A stretch of 64,000 nt of DNA from Anditalea andensis (GTDB lineage Bacteria; Bacteroidota; Bacteroidia; Cytophagales; Cyclobacteriaceae): assembly GCF_000714815.1 (NCBI RefSeq), contig NZ_JMIH01000022.1, forward strand, positions 124,001-188,000, written 5' to 3'. Positions within the stretch are counted from its first letter, which is position 1; each line of letters starts with the position of its first letter. The notes beneath the pieces were generated by a model. The model did no database searches, had not been told where the DNA came from, and worked only from the letters and a program-made list of their open reading frames with translations. A program made the position numbers and the translations under genes. Below are positions 55,883-64,000 of the stretch, in pieces.

Positions 55883-57392
55883 ATTTAAAATACTTAAGAT
55901 TAATTACTTCTTTTTCTGTTAAGAACCTATATTTCCCTCTGGTGAGGTCCTTCTTGGTTAGCCCGGCATAGGTTACCCTATCCAAAGCGGTTACCTCATA
56001 GCCTAAATGAGCAAAAATCCTTCTTACTATGCGGTTTTTGCCCACGTGGATTTCCAGACCCAATATAGTCCTGTCTTTTGACAGCACCTGGAGATCATCT
56101 ACATTTACCAAACCATCTTCCAGCGTTAACCCTTCTAAGATAGCATCTGCATGTGCACTGGTAAGTGGTTTGTCCAGAGTCACTTGATATATTTTCTTTA
56201 TTTTACCTGATGGGTGTGAAAGCTTCGCAGCTAATTCCCCATCATTTGTAAATAAAAGCAAACCAGTGGTATTTCTATCCAGCCTTCCTACCGGGAATAT
56301 TCGTTCTTCACAGGCATTGTTCACCAGCTGCATTACCGTCCTTCTTTCCATAGGATCATCTGTGGTGGTGATGAAATCTTTAGGTTTATTAAGCAATACA
56401 TAAACAGGCTTCTCAGGATTGATGGTTTTGCCGTTATAGGTGATCCTATCCTGACGTTGTACTTTATAACCCATTTCGGTAATGACCTCTCCGTTTACTT
56501 TGATTGATCCTTTCTGGATCAATTCATCTGCATCTCTTCTAGAGCAGATACCAGAATTGGCTATATATTTATTTAACCTAATCTCATCGGTGTCTTCGTG
56601 CTTCCGGTGGTTTTTTTCAAATTTAGAAAGGTCATACTCCGGTTTCTCGACATCATCTATTTCGCCCTTTTTTTTATTGAAGAATCGGTCGCTTTTATAA
56701 GTTTTTTTCTTTTGGTTTTCAGAGTCTTCTCTTCTTACAGTTTCGAATAGCGGTTTTTCATCTTTGCCTCTCCCTTTATAGACCGTTTTAAAGTTTGCTT
56801 TATCTTCCTTGCCCATGTCCTCTCTCTTGCCACTGGAAGGACGGGGGTTAAGTTCTTTGCCCTTACCTTTAAAATTAGGGTTATGATACTTTGGATTATC
56901 TGTATATCTTCTTCCTTCACCTCTTTCCTGGCCGGAATTGTCATTTTTGCGAGTACCTTTGGCATCCTGGCTATAAGGTCGCCTTTCTTCTGTAGTTCTT
57001 ACTTCCATTTTACCTTCGGAAGAATATCTGTTTGGAGAAAAGGATCTCTTTTTTTCTATATCATTCTCCTTTTTAAAAGGATTGCTTCCCGGACCTTTTC
57101 TGCTATCAGGCGCATACCGTTTTCCAAATTTAGGCTCGGGCCTATCTCCAGGTTTGGTAGCATCATATGAAGGCTTTCTTCCTCTTTTTTTATCATCAAA
57201 TCTAGGTTTCCCGGATTTAGGAGTGCCATAAGATGGATAGGTCTTTTTTGGCTTCCCTTCTCCGCTGAATCTGTCAAAATCAAAACCTGATTTTTTAGAA
57301 CGGTCACTTCTGCCTCTTCCTTCATTAGATGATCCCTTATTGTCGGACCTTCTGTCATCCTGATTTCCTCTGTTGTTCTTTTTCATTTTCAT
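55881..57392 (-). CDS. rluB: RluB-type 23S rRNA pseudouridine synthase with long disordered N-terminal extension
   Basis: A 503-residue protein. Residues 1 to about 269 are low-complexity, rich in K, R, G, S, D and N, with no fold expected. From about 270 comes an S4 RNA-binding domain (RLNKYIANSGICSRRDADELI). The RsuA/RluB pseudouridine synthase domain follows, with catalytic Asp372 in GRLDRNTTGLLLFTNDGE and the C-terminal GKNRIVRRIFAHLGYEV. Related bacterial enzymes convert a uridine in 23S rRNA helix 89. The basic tail may aid RNA binding or condensate behaviour. RluB and RluF/RsuA are hard to separate by eye, so the exact target is not certain. Confidence 0.9.
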   Translation of the reverse strand: MKMKKNNRGNQDDRRSDNKGSSNEGRGRSDRSKKSGFDFDRFSGEGKPKKTYPSYGTPKSGKPRFDDKKRGRKPSYDATKPGDRPEPKFGKRYAPDSRKGPGSNPFKKENDIEKKRSFSPNRYSSEGKMEVRTTEERRPYSQDAKGTRKNDNSGQERGEGRRYTDNPKYHNPNFKGKGKELNPRPSSGKREDMGKEDKANFKTVYKGRGKDEKPLFETVRREDSENQKKKTYKSDRFFNKKKGEIDDVEKPEYDLSKFEKNHRKHEDTDEIRLNKYIANSGICSRRDADELIQKGSIKVNGEVITEMGYKVQRQDRITYNGKTINPEKPVYVLLNKPKDFITTTDDPMERRTVMQLVNNACEERIFPVGRLDRNTTGLLLFTNDGELAAKLSHPSGKIKKIYQVTLDKPLTSAHADAILEGLTLEDGLVNVDDLQVLSKDRTILGLEIHVGKNRIVRRIFAHLGYEVTALDRVTYAGLTKKDLTRGKYRFLTEKEVINLKYFK

Positions 57393-57562
57393 TAAAATTT
57401 GATATCCCCTTCTTAATAGGATACTTGCTGTCGCTCCGAGTATTAGAACATGCTGGTGGGCATAAGAAATATAGGTTGCAACATCACTGCTGTAAATAAT
57501 TATATTGGTTGTAAATCAAACAGATTTCCCCGCATATGGTTCATCTGATTTGTATCAACTTG

Positions 57563-57570
57563 CAAAGATA
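57563..57570 (-). promoter_or_regulatory. -7 box (TATCTTTG) for the pseudouridine synthase gene
   Basis: Exact TAnnTTTG on the minus strand, about 170 bases upstream of the start codon. This implies a long 5' leader, which contains a 14-codon open frame starting with MNHMRGNLF. Confidence 0.4.
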
Positions 57571-57604
57571 GGGAGTTATAAACTGGTAATTGATATAGGA
57601 GGTA

Positions 57605-58165
57605 TTAATCTTTTTGTTCGCCTATCTGGTTTTCTTCGGCAGAAAAATCCTTGGGTTGGGGCAGATCACGAAGATTATTGATGCCAAAGTACTCCATGAA
57701 TTTTTCGCTTGTTCCATAAAGCAATGGCCTGCCTATGGATTCGGCTTTGCCACGGATGGTGATGAGTTCTTTTTCTAACAGTTTTTGAATCGAATAATCG
57801 CAGTTTACTCCTCTTATCTGCTCTACTTCTCCTTTGGTGACAGGCTGCTTATAGGCTATAATAGAAAGGGTTTCCATCTGCGCAGTTGATAGCCGTTTAT
57901 TGGACTGCTGCTTCAGCAATATAGAAATACTGCTCTGGTAAGCTGGTTTGGTCAAAAATTGGTATCCCCCAGCTAATTGAATTAGCCCAAACGAAAAATC
58001 TTCAGAGGTATATTTGTTTTCCAATAAGTGAAGCGCCTCTTCGATATGAGGCTTTGGAATATCTGATTCAAACATTTCCGTCAGGCATTTCTGGATATCA
58101 TCGATGCCTAACGGATGTGGAGAGCAAAATATAAGTGCTTCTATATGTTTCGGTAAAAACTCCAA
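57605..58165 (-). CDS. scpB: Segregation and condensation protein B
   Basis: A 186-residue ScpB, the winged-helix kleisin partner of the SMC-ScpA-ScpB complex, which organises and separates chromosomes. It begins with EFLPKHIEALIFCSPHPLG and carries the core motif LSTAQMETLSIIAYKQPVTKGEVEQIRGVNC followed by GRPLLYGTSEKFMEYFGI. Length is normal. The start lies three bases after the stop of the TraR/DksA-like gene, so the two are co-transcribed. scpA is not in this window. Confidence 0.94.
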   Translation of the reverse strand: MEFLPKHIEALIFCSPHPLGIDDIQKCLTEMFESDIPKPHIEEALHLLENKYTSEDFSFGLIQLAGGYQFLTKPAYQSSISILLKQQSNKRLSTAQMETLSIIAYKQPVTKGEVEQIRGVNCDYSIQKLLEKELITIRGKAESIGRPLLYGTSEKFMEYFGINNLRDLPQPKDFSAEENQIGEQKD

Positions 58166-58168
58166 TGC

Positions 58169-58552
58169 TTATTTTTTGGCTAATTTGGCTTCTATGGAAT
58201 GCATGGTATGGGGTACAGCTTTCAGCCTTTCTTTAGCTATTAGTTTTCCCGTATCTATACAGACGCCATACGTACCGTTTTTAATTCTTACAAGAGCATT
58301 TTCTAGATTGATGATAAATTTTTGCTGACGGGCAGCCAATTGGCTCAGACTTTCTCTTTCAAGTGTATCTGCTCCATCTTCGAGTAGTTTTGAGGTACTG
58401 GCAGTATTATCAGTACCACTGTCATTTCTTTTGCTAAGTGTTTCTTTATATGAGTTTAGTTCTTCCTTAGCAATAGAAAGTTTCTCTCGTATGATGTCCT
58501 CAAATTCTAAAAGTTCTTCTCTCGAATATGCTGTTTTCTCTTCCTGGTTCAT
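58169..58552 (-). CDS. DksA/TraR family protein lacking the zinc-finger cysteines
   Basis: A 127-residue coiled-coil protein with the family end GTYGVCIDTGKLIAKERLKAVPHTMHSIEAK. In zinc-binding members this region has four Cys; here only C98 remains and the others are Thr, His and Ser-type residues. Bacteroidota homologues commonly show this reduced finger. The N-terminal coiled coil (about 10-85) could reach into the secondary channel of RNA polymerase, as in DksA, to adjust transcription with or without ppGpp. It is the first gene of a unit with scpB. Confidence 0.88.
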   Translation of the reverse strand: MNQEEKTAYSREELLEFEDIIREKLSIAKEELNSYKETLSKRNDSGTDNTASTSKLLEDGADTLERESLSQLAARQQKFIINLENALVRIKNGTYGVCIDTGKLIAKERLKAVPHTMHSIEAKLAKK

Positions 58553-58958
58553 ATTATAATAATTTAGTTGTTAGTTAATCTCCCTTGTCGTCTAAAAAGT
58601 CCCCTAAAGTACACCGACTTTTTGAATTCCAAAATTATATACTTCGGTTTATCTGTTTTTTTTCTGTAAGTACATGGTTTACTTTAATGATCAATTGACT
58701 TAACGGCGATATCTGTAATTAAGGTTTAAAAATCTCAAAATATATTATAATTAATATAATAGGATGCCAAGGGATAAGAATATTTTAATTTTAACAGTGA
58801 ATTGTTATTGATTATTTGAACATAGGATTGTATAAAGGTAAATTCAGAATATAGATGGGGGTTTTGGTATATGGTATTCATACGGTGATGTTATATGAAA
58901 AAAGCCGCTAAAATCATGTTTTAGCGGCTTTACATTTTAATATCTTTTATCTGCTCAT
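58553..58958. other. AT-rich intergenic region with one terminator
   Basis: About 400 bases. It contains the upstream region of the TraR/DksA-like gene and the terminator of the small gene at 58959. No other coding or RNA feature was recognised. Confidence 0.45.
58901..58931 (-). terminator. Intrinsic terminator of the 49-residue gene
   Basis: A perfect 13-base-pair stem (AAAGCCGCTAAAA / TTTTAGCGGCTTT) with a five-base loop. On the minus strand it is followed by a run of six T, 28 bases after the small gene. Confidence 0.88.
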
Positions 58959-59108
58959 TTAAGCGAGTTCTGTCAACCTTTTCTGAAGGATTTTTTCTTC
59001 AATATTTAACCTATATCTAATACTCAGATAGCGTTGTATTACTTTTAGGTTTTTACCCCGGTTGAGGAAATAGGTTTTTAGGGTTTGGGAAATTAGGTCT
59101 TGGGCCAT
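58959..59108 (-). CDS. Small basic protein of 49 residues, function unknown
   Basis: An open frame from ATG at 59108 to TAA at 58959. The product starts MAQDLISQTLKTYFLNRG and continues with a basic, helical stretch (KVIQRYLSIRYRLNIEEKI) to LQKRLTELA. It has no signal or membrane segment. Support for a real gene: it fills the gap between two units, it is followed 28 bases later by a strong terminator in the right orientation, and the composition is protein-like (amphipathic, rich in L, R and K). No family is recognised. Co-transcription with the lamin-tail gene 69 bases upstream is possible. Confidence 0.6.
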   Translation of the reverse strand: MAQDLISQTLKTYFLNRGKNLKVIQRYLSIRYRLNIEEKILQKRLTELA

Positions 59109-59177
59109 TTTTGTTTTGGTTTATATGAATTGATGTGATTTATAAAATTAACATAAATTTTTTAAAATAATTCGATT

Positions 59178-62081
59178 TTATCTTATTTTAGTGCTTACAA
59201 CTACTGATTTTTTTAAATTAATGACTTTTCCTTCTAGATTTAATAGTTCAACCCAAATAATATAATATCCTATTTTTACTTTTTTTCCATTCATATCTGT
59301 ACCATTCCATGTATAAAAACCTGATGTTCCCCATATTTCGTTTTGAATTATCTCTTTAATCAATTTTCCACTTATATCAAAGATTTTAATGCTACCTACA
59401 AATCCGGGCCTGTCCATTTGATATTGAATGGTAGTAAAATTTTGGGAGCCGGATGTTTCCGGAGCAAATACTTCTGGTGAGACAGTTATTCCCTGTCCAA
59501 GGTTTTCTTCGGTATAAAACTGTGAATTTTTAAAACCAGGGGTAGCATATCCAATAGCGCCGGCTGCAGAAGTCCAATTTTGGGGCTCGTTGGACATTTG
59601 AAGGGGATTTATACGTTCCAATGAAACTCCCCTCGGTACGTTTAATAGTGGATGGTGGTGATTTTCATGGTAATCCAGCCTTTCAATGATATCTTCAGTT
59701 TCATTTAATAGAAATACAGTACCCTCTCTGATGGGATAGCTGGGCAGTGTGCCTATTTCAAGTAAATTTGTTGCTTTAGGGTACATCTGTGTCAGTATAG
59801 CTGCATCTGTGGTGATGGCTAAATATGCGTGAGGGGATATAATTAAATCTTCAGCTGCGAGGACTCTTCTGTTAGATACCATCGATCCAGATTCATTACC
59901 CAGCTTCCAATTTTTCAAATTAATGTATTTATCTACATTGTTATAGATTTCCACAAATTTTGGAGTTCCCGTGTGCGGGTTAAACAAAATCTCGTTGATG
60001 ATGATATCTCCCTTTTCAGCTGCTACTGGAAGGGCAAATGTGGTGGTGGATCCTGCGGCAGAAATCAGATTTCCAGAGCAATCCCTTATGTTTTTTACCT
60101 GTAGCGTGTAAAGGGTATTTTCTGTTAATGGTCGATCAAGAGTTAATATAAGCTGGGACTGGTCCCCTAGATAGTACTCTGAGCTAATAATGATAACTTC
60201 CGGATATAAATTCCAGCTGACGTTGGAAGGTTCATCCGACACCGGCTTGGAAAAAGAAACAATGATCTGAGTTTCATTTAATACCGATACAGACTGTAAT
60301 ATGGGCGGAATACGGTCCGGTGTGGTATCATAAATGGAATTTACTCCCCCAGGGGTGCCTCTAAAGGGGCTTATCGAAGGCCGTAAGTTATGCGGTAAAT
60401 TACATTGAGAGTAAGGATTGGCTATTTCCAGGCTGTACCCACCTTGGGCTACCTGAGTAGAGCCGTACGTACCGGGAGTATAGGAAACATTGTCGATGAG
60501 ATTGCCCTCCCTATCATAGAATAAGACCTGATCAGCTGTGTTTAGCAGCGTAGGCCAGCTGGTCATTCCGATCACCCTGCCATATGGCTCAAATAATGTT
60601 CTCCGGGCATTTGGACATAGTATCAAATATTCACCGGGGGCAATGATAGTCCCAGCTGGTATAGCGGTACTTGAACGGGAATTGTGTAATCTGAACCCAC
60701 TTATATTGATATCTACATTGCTTACGTTCAATAGTTCAACATATTCTGCATTTGGCAATATCAGACCCGCCCTTGGTGCGGCCATTATTTCATTGATCAC
60801 TATGCTTTTATAGCCAGGTTCGTCATGTATTCTTAAGTTAGTGGATAAACGGAACGGTGAGGATACGGTATTTCCTGATCTGTCTTGAATGTTAATGATG
60901 CTGAGCTCGGTATCTACATCTATGTAAAGCTCATCATCCATGACCAGAAGTACCTGCTGAGGATTGGATAATGGGATAGCTTCTATGGGAGTGCGGCCAT
61001 TCAGCGAATAATGCTGGGGTACTACAGCCATTACAGGGTCGATAGCCTCGTCAAATTCTACCAGAATAGTATGCTTATCCTGAGGCATAAGATATACAGG
61101 TTTTGGAGCAGTGACATCCAAAACAAGATCGCGGATCGAACTCGATATTATTTGTCCTTCTGGCCCTTTTCTATTAGGGATTTTCAGTTGATAAAAAATT
61201 CCAGCTTCTAATGGTGGGCTTACTTTCAAAGCCAATTTGTGAGACGCTGCACTTACTACTTGGAATGTAAAAAATCCTTCAACTATTTCTAGCAAAGTAG
61301 GATCAAATGTTTCTAATGTAAATTCCAGGCTAGGGATAAGTTCAATGGTGTTTTCATCCCTAACATATATTTCAGAAAGTCCGTCTGTATAAATCAAATG
61401 AAAAGTTTGACTTAAAATTTTTTTTCCGCTTTCCATCGGGATATTTGTTACCTGTAATATCACGCTATCTCCAAGGGATAGACCACTACAAAGGTAAATA
61501 TCCACCTGATTTGGGTTATTTAATAAGGATACTTTACAGGTTTTAAATCCTGCCACAGTATATCGGTCTGGTAAGATAACAGTAGCCGGATCAGGAAAAT
61601 CGGAAAAAGTAACTCTAACTACCTCAGAAGAAATGATTTCCACATTTTCTATTTGAGATTTGTCGATATGCGTTTGAGATGTGTCCATATACGGCTCCCT
61701 TTGATTTAATGCTCTCAGCTGAGTCAGAGGAAGATAATTTGAGGAACCATTTTTAAAAATTTGATATTGAAGGTTTAATTGGTTTATTTTATTGCTTTGG
61801 ATAGAAGTTTCCCGTGAAAATGCGACATTATATGTGGCTATTTGAGATAAACCCAATACCTTTGAGGGGGCTATATACTCTTCTTTTGATGGAAGGATAT
61901 AGAGGTTTATAGCCCCTGAGTATGTATTGGGACCATTTGGCACTGTTCTCTCAGAATCTGGGGTAATCAAAAAATTGCTTTTAAAATTCTGAGTTAATGC
62001 AAAAGTTTCGGTTTTTGTTGAAAAGATCAAACCTAGTATGGAAAAAGCAAACCAAACCCATACGGAAATTAGTGTCCGCAT
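59178..62081 (-). CDS. Exported multi-domain protein with two lamin-tail domains and a FlgD-like C-terminal domain
   Basis: A 967-residue exported protein with an N-terminal signal segment (ISVWVWFAFSILGLIFS). The middle has Ig-like or SbsA-type repeats (EIISSEVVRVTFSDFPDP and similar). Two lamin-tail domains follow, at about 425-560 (IVINEIMAAPRAG) and 665-820 (GDIIINEILFNPHTGTPKFVEIYN). The protein ends in a FlgD-like/sorting-type domain (IKIFDISGKLIKEI, FYTWNGTDMNGKKVKIGYYI). This end resembles Bacteroidota C-terminal domains for T9SS export, so surface display or secretion is likely. Lamin-tail domains in bacteria often accompany nucleases or membrane-bound hydrolases, but none is seen here. 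Function unknown. Confidence 0.85.
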   Translation of the reverse strand: MRTLISVWVWFAFSILGLIFSTKTETFALTQNFKSNFLITPDSERTVPNGPNTYSGAINLYILPSKEEYIAPSKVLGLSQIATYNVAFSRETSIQSNKINQLNLQYQIFKNGSSNYLPLTQLRALNQREPYMDTSQTHIDKSQIENVEIISSEVVRVTFSDFPDPATVILPDRYTVAGFKTCKVSLLNNPNQVDIYLCSGLSLGDSVILQVTNIPMESGKKILSQTFHLIYTDGLSEIYVRDENTIELIPSLEFTLETFDPTLLEIVEGFFTFQVVSAASHKLALKVSPPLEAGIFYQLKIPNRKGPEGQIISSSIRDLVLDVTAPKPVYLMPQDKHTILVEFDEAIDPVMAVVPQHYSLNGRTPIEAIPLSNPQQVLLVMDDELYIDVDTELSIINIQDRSGNTVSSPFRLSTNLRIHDEPGYKSIVINEIMAAPRAGLILPNAEYVELLNVSNVDINISGFRLHNSRSSTAIPAGTIIAPGEYLILCPNARRTLFEPYGRVIGMTSWPTLLNTADQVLFYDREGNLIDNVSYTPGTYGSTQVAQGGYSLEIANPYSQCNLPHNLRPSISPFRGTPGGVNSIYDTTPDRIPPILQSVSVLNETQIIVSFSKPVSDEPSNVSWNLYPEVIIISSEYYLGDQSQLILTLDRPLTENTLYTLQVKNIRDCSGNLISAAGSTTTFALPVAAEKGDIIINEILFNPHTGTPKFVEIYNNVDKYINLKNWKLGNESGSMVSNRRVLAAEDLIISPHAYLAITTDAAILTQMYPKATNLLEIGTLPSYPIREGTVFLLNETEDIIERLDYHENHHHPLLNVPRGVSLERINPLQMSNEPQNWTSAAGAIGYATPGFKNSQFYTEENLGQGITVSPEVFAPETSGSQNFTTIQYQMDRPGFVGSIKIFDISGKLIKEIIQNEIWGTSGFYTWNGTDMNGKKVKIGYYIIWVELLNLEGKVINLKKSVVVSTKIR

Positions 62082-62126
62082 AGTGTAAATATAATAAAAA
62101 ACTAAAAATTAAAAAGAAATAAATAG

Positions 62127-63116
62127 ATGAAATTAGCAATAGTGGGTGCCACTGGTCTGGTAGGCACCGAGATACTAGAAGTTGTCGATTTGCATAAGTT
62201 TAAATTTGATGAGCTGCTTTTAGTGGCCAGCGAAAGGTCAGTAGGGAATAAGCTGTCCTTTCAAGGTAAAGAACATACCATAATAGGTCTAAAGGAAGCT
62301 GTAGCAGCTAAACCTGATATAGCCATTTTCTCTGCTGGTGGTAGCACTTCCCTGGAATGGGCGCCTAAATTCGCAGAAGCAGGTACTGTAGTAGTGGACA
62401 ATAGTTCTGCATGGAGAATGGATCCTACCAAGAAACTAGTGGTACCTGAGATCAATGCTAAAGATTTAAGGATAGATGACAGAATTATAGCCAACCCAAA
62501 TTGCTCTACTATACAGATGGTATTGGCTCTAGCTCCCTTACATGATAAATATGGTATCAAAAGGATAGTCGTGTCTACCTATCAGTCTGTCACAGGAACA
62601 GGTAAGGCGGCTGTAGATCAGATGATGAATGAAAGGTCTGGAAAAGATGGGGATATGGTTTACCCGCACAAGATAGATCTAAATGTTCTTCCTCATATAG
62701 ACGTTTTTCAGGAGAACGGCTATACTAAGGAAGAAATGAAGATGATCAAAGAGACCAAAAAAATATTTGGAGACGATAGTATCCAAGTGACCGCTACTAC
62801 TGTCCGCATACCTGTGATGGGAGGTCATTCAGAATCTGTAAATGTAGAATTCTCGGAAGATTTTGATTTGGATGAAGTGAGAACAGTACTTTCTGGTACT
62901 CCCGGAGTAGTCGTGCAGGATGACCCAGCCAACAATGTATATCCTATGCCTATCAATGCCCATAAAAGGGATGAAGTATTTGTAGGTAGGCTTAGAAGAG
63001 ACGAGTCTCAACCTAATACCTTAAATATGTGGATAGTGGCTGATAATCTTAGAAAAGGCGCCGCTACCAATGCCGTACAGATAGCACAGTATTTAGTAGA
63101 TCATAGCTTGGTATAA
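62127..63116 (+). CDS. asd: Aspartate-semialdehyde dehydrogenase
   Basis: A 329-residue NADP-dependent enzyme that reduces aspartyl phosphate to aspartate semialdehyde, for lysine/diaminopimelate, threonine and methionine. It has the Rossmann start (AIVGATGLVGTEILEV), the nucleophile Cys126 in NPNCSTIQM, the acyl-site segment SVTGTGKAAVDQM and the His-bearing VRIPVMGGHSES. Length is normal. It is divergent from the lamin-tail gene, and the next gene starts two bases later, so the two are probably co-transcribed. Confidence 0.96.
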   Translation: MKLAIVGATGLVGTEILEVVDLHKFKFDELLLVASERSVGNKLSFQGKEHTIIGLKEAVAAKPDIAIFSAGGSTSLEWAPKFAEAGTVVVDNSSAWRMDPTKKLVVPEINAKDLRIDDRIIANPNCSTIQMVLALAPLHDKYGIKRIVVSTYQSVTGTGKAAVDQMMNERSGKDGDMVYPHKIDLNVLPHIDVFQENGYTKEEMKMIKETKKIFGDDSIQVTATTVRIPVMGGHSESVNVEFSEDFDLDEVRTVLSGTPGVVVQDDPANNVYPMPINAHKRDEVFVGRLRRDESQPNTLNMWIVADNLRKGAATNAVQIAQYLVDHSLV

Positions 63117-63118
63117 AT

Positions 63119-64000
63119 TTGGCATTAGCACAAAAATATACAGCAGAATTAAAAAAATTTGTGCAGGATCATCTAAACGAAGATCCTGCACATTTGCTTT
63201 TTAAATACCATGGGTCTGCTCATTTTGATCTTAGATTTGCGGTACAGCAAATCTCAGCCAGACAGAAGGTGAAGACCAAACTACCTTCATGGGTGGCCGA
63301 TTCATCAATTGTATTTCCGGAAACCCTATCATTAGAACAAAGTTCATCTGAAGCTGCCGCCCGATATAAATCCATGCTGATGAAGGGCCAAAAGATGGTT
63401 GATCTCACTGGAGGTTTGGGGATTGATACTTTTTATGGAGGACAGAATTTTGAGCAGGTTATCTATGTGGAAAGAAATGAAGCCCTTTGCGAAATAGCCC
63501 GGCATAATTTCAGCCATCTAGCTCATGATAAATTTGTAGTCCACCATCAGGAATCGATGGCATGGCTGATCAATAGCAGAGAAAAATATGATTGGATCTA
63601 TATCGATCCTGCCAGACGTGGTATCCAGAACCAAAAGCTATATAAGCTGAGCGACTGCGAACCGGATATAGTAAAACATTGGGTTCTTCTTAAACAGAAA
63701 GCTGCCAATTTATTAGTGAAAGCCTCTCCCATATTGGATATAAAAGCAGTACTGGAAGAATTGCCTGATATTGATCGGGTTATAGTTCTCTCAGTAAAAA
63801 ATGAGATTAAAGAAATTTTATTGCTATCGGAAGGCATATCAGATAAGTCTGAAGTGGTCATTGAATGTGTAGAATTATCAAGCCAAGGAGAGACATTTAC
63901 TTTTACGTATGAACATGAAGGTTTATTAGACCTACAGTTGAGCCAACCTAAGAGGTTTATTATAGAACCCCATGCTTCCATTTTAAAGGCTGGAGGGTTT
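63119..64000 (+). CDS. Class I SAM-dependent methyltransferase with THUMP-like C-terminal domain (3' partial)
   Basis: The frame is open from 63119 to the window end (294 codons, no stop). The only plausible start is TTG at 63119, two bases after the asd stop; the first in-frame ATG would remove the conserved N-terminus (HLLFKYHGSAHFDLRFAVQQ). The methyltransferase part has the SAM-binding motif VDLTGGLGIDTFYGG, an acidic motif (YVERNEAL) and the catalytic-type YIDPARRG. The region after about 200 fits the THUMP-like domain attached to this family. An RNA substrate is likely from the family but not shown. Confidence 0.82.
   Translation, partial: MALAQKYTAELKKFVQDHLNEDPAHLLFKYHGSAHFDLRFAVQQISARQKVKTKLPSWVADSSIVFPETLSLEQSSSEAAARYKSMLMKGQKMVDLTGGLGIDTFYGGQNFEQVIYVERNEALCEIARHNFSHLAHDKFVVHHQESMAWLINSREKYDWIYIDPARRGIQNQKLYKLSDCEPDIVKHWVLLKQKAANLLVKASPILDIKAVLEELPDIDRVIVLSVKNEIKEILLLSEGISDKSEVVIECVELSSQGETFTFTYEHEGLLDLQLSQPKRFIIEPHASILKAGGF

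Noticed and set aside
1-64000. tRNA or rRNA genes, CRISPR arrays, prophage or insertion sequences
   Set aside because: No cloverleaf, rRNA-like block, regularly spaced repeats, transposase or phage structural gene was recognised by reading; a tRNA or RNA-family search was not possible here.

Overview
The window comes from a low-GC Bacteroidota chromosome, most likely a Cytophagales bacterium (Cyclobacteriaceae-like). The evidence is two SusC/SusD pairs, a type IX secretion (T9SS) substrate with its PorP/SprF partner, Oar-type TonB-dependent receptors, a CrtD carotenoid desaturase, a glyS of the single-chain type, and promoters of the Bacteroidota form TTTG...TAnnTTTG. Nothing marks it as phage or plasmid, and no rRNA, tRNA, CRISPR array or intact insertion sequence was found. 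Species-level identity is inference.

Layout. 1-4077: the tail of a secreted adhesin with a type B T9SS sorting domain, then a PorP/SprF protein and a PorE-like OmpA protein with two OmpA domains. 4338-8630: an M23 peptidase (minus), aspS, and a YhhN/lysoplasmalogenase membrane protein (minus). 8954-19112: an Oar-type receptor family locus made of a decayed copy, an intact receptor, a FAS1 lipoprotein and a second intact receptor. The two intact receptors share a short upstream motif at identical spacing from their promoters. 19113-19920 has no gene but holds a long inverted repeat. 19921-26209: an alpha/beta hydrolase followed by a complete RND efflux system (adaptor, pump, TolC-like channel). 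26501-32443: an MltF-like lytic transglycosylase, crtD, glyS and three small membrane or exported proteins.

32715-45825 is the most distinctive stretch. One strand carries SusC, SusD, a very large FG-GAP/ASPIC lipoprotein, a vanadium-haloperoxidase-family lipoprotein with a full set of vanadate-site residues, an FGE-fold protein without the catalytic cysteines, a Tat-exported Gfo/Idh/MocA oxidoreductase and a Tat-exported TIM-barrel isomerase. Genes from the FG-GAP protein onward are coupled by overlaps or gaps under 20 bases, so they very probably work together. There is no glycoside hydrolase, lyase or sulfatase. This looks like a nutrient-uptake locus built around redox or halogenation chemistry at the cell envelope, with an unknown substrate.

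45975-53165: a dipeptidyl peptidase IV divergent from a second SusC/SusD pair, which looks more AT-rich than the first and could import peptides. 53290-64000 is mostly housekeeping: ddl, metK, a pseudouridine synthase with a 270-residue charged tail at its N-terminus, scpB, a zinc-finger-less DksA/TraR protein, an unlisted 49-codon gene with its own terminator, a lamin-tail-domain exported protein, asd, and the start of a methyltransferase that runs off the window. Transcription units are well separated by intrinsic terminators, which are listed individually.
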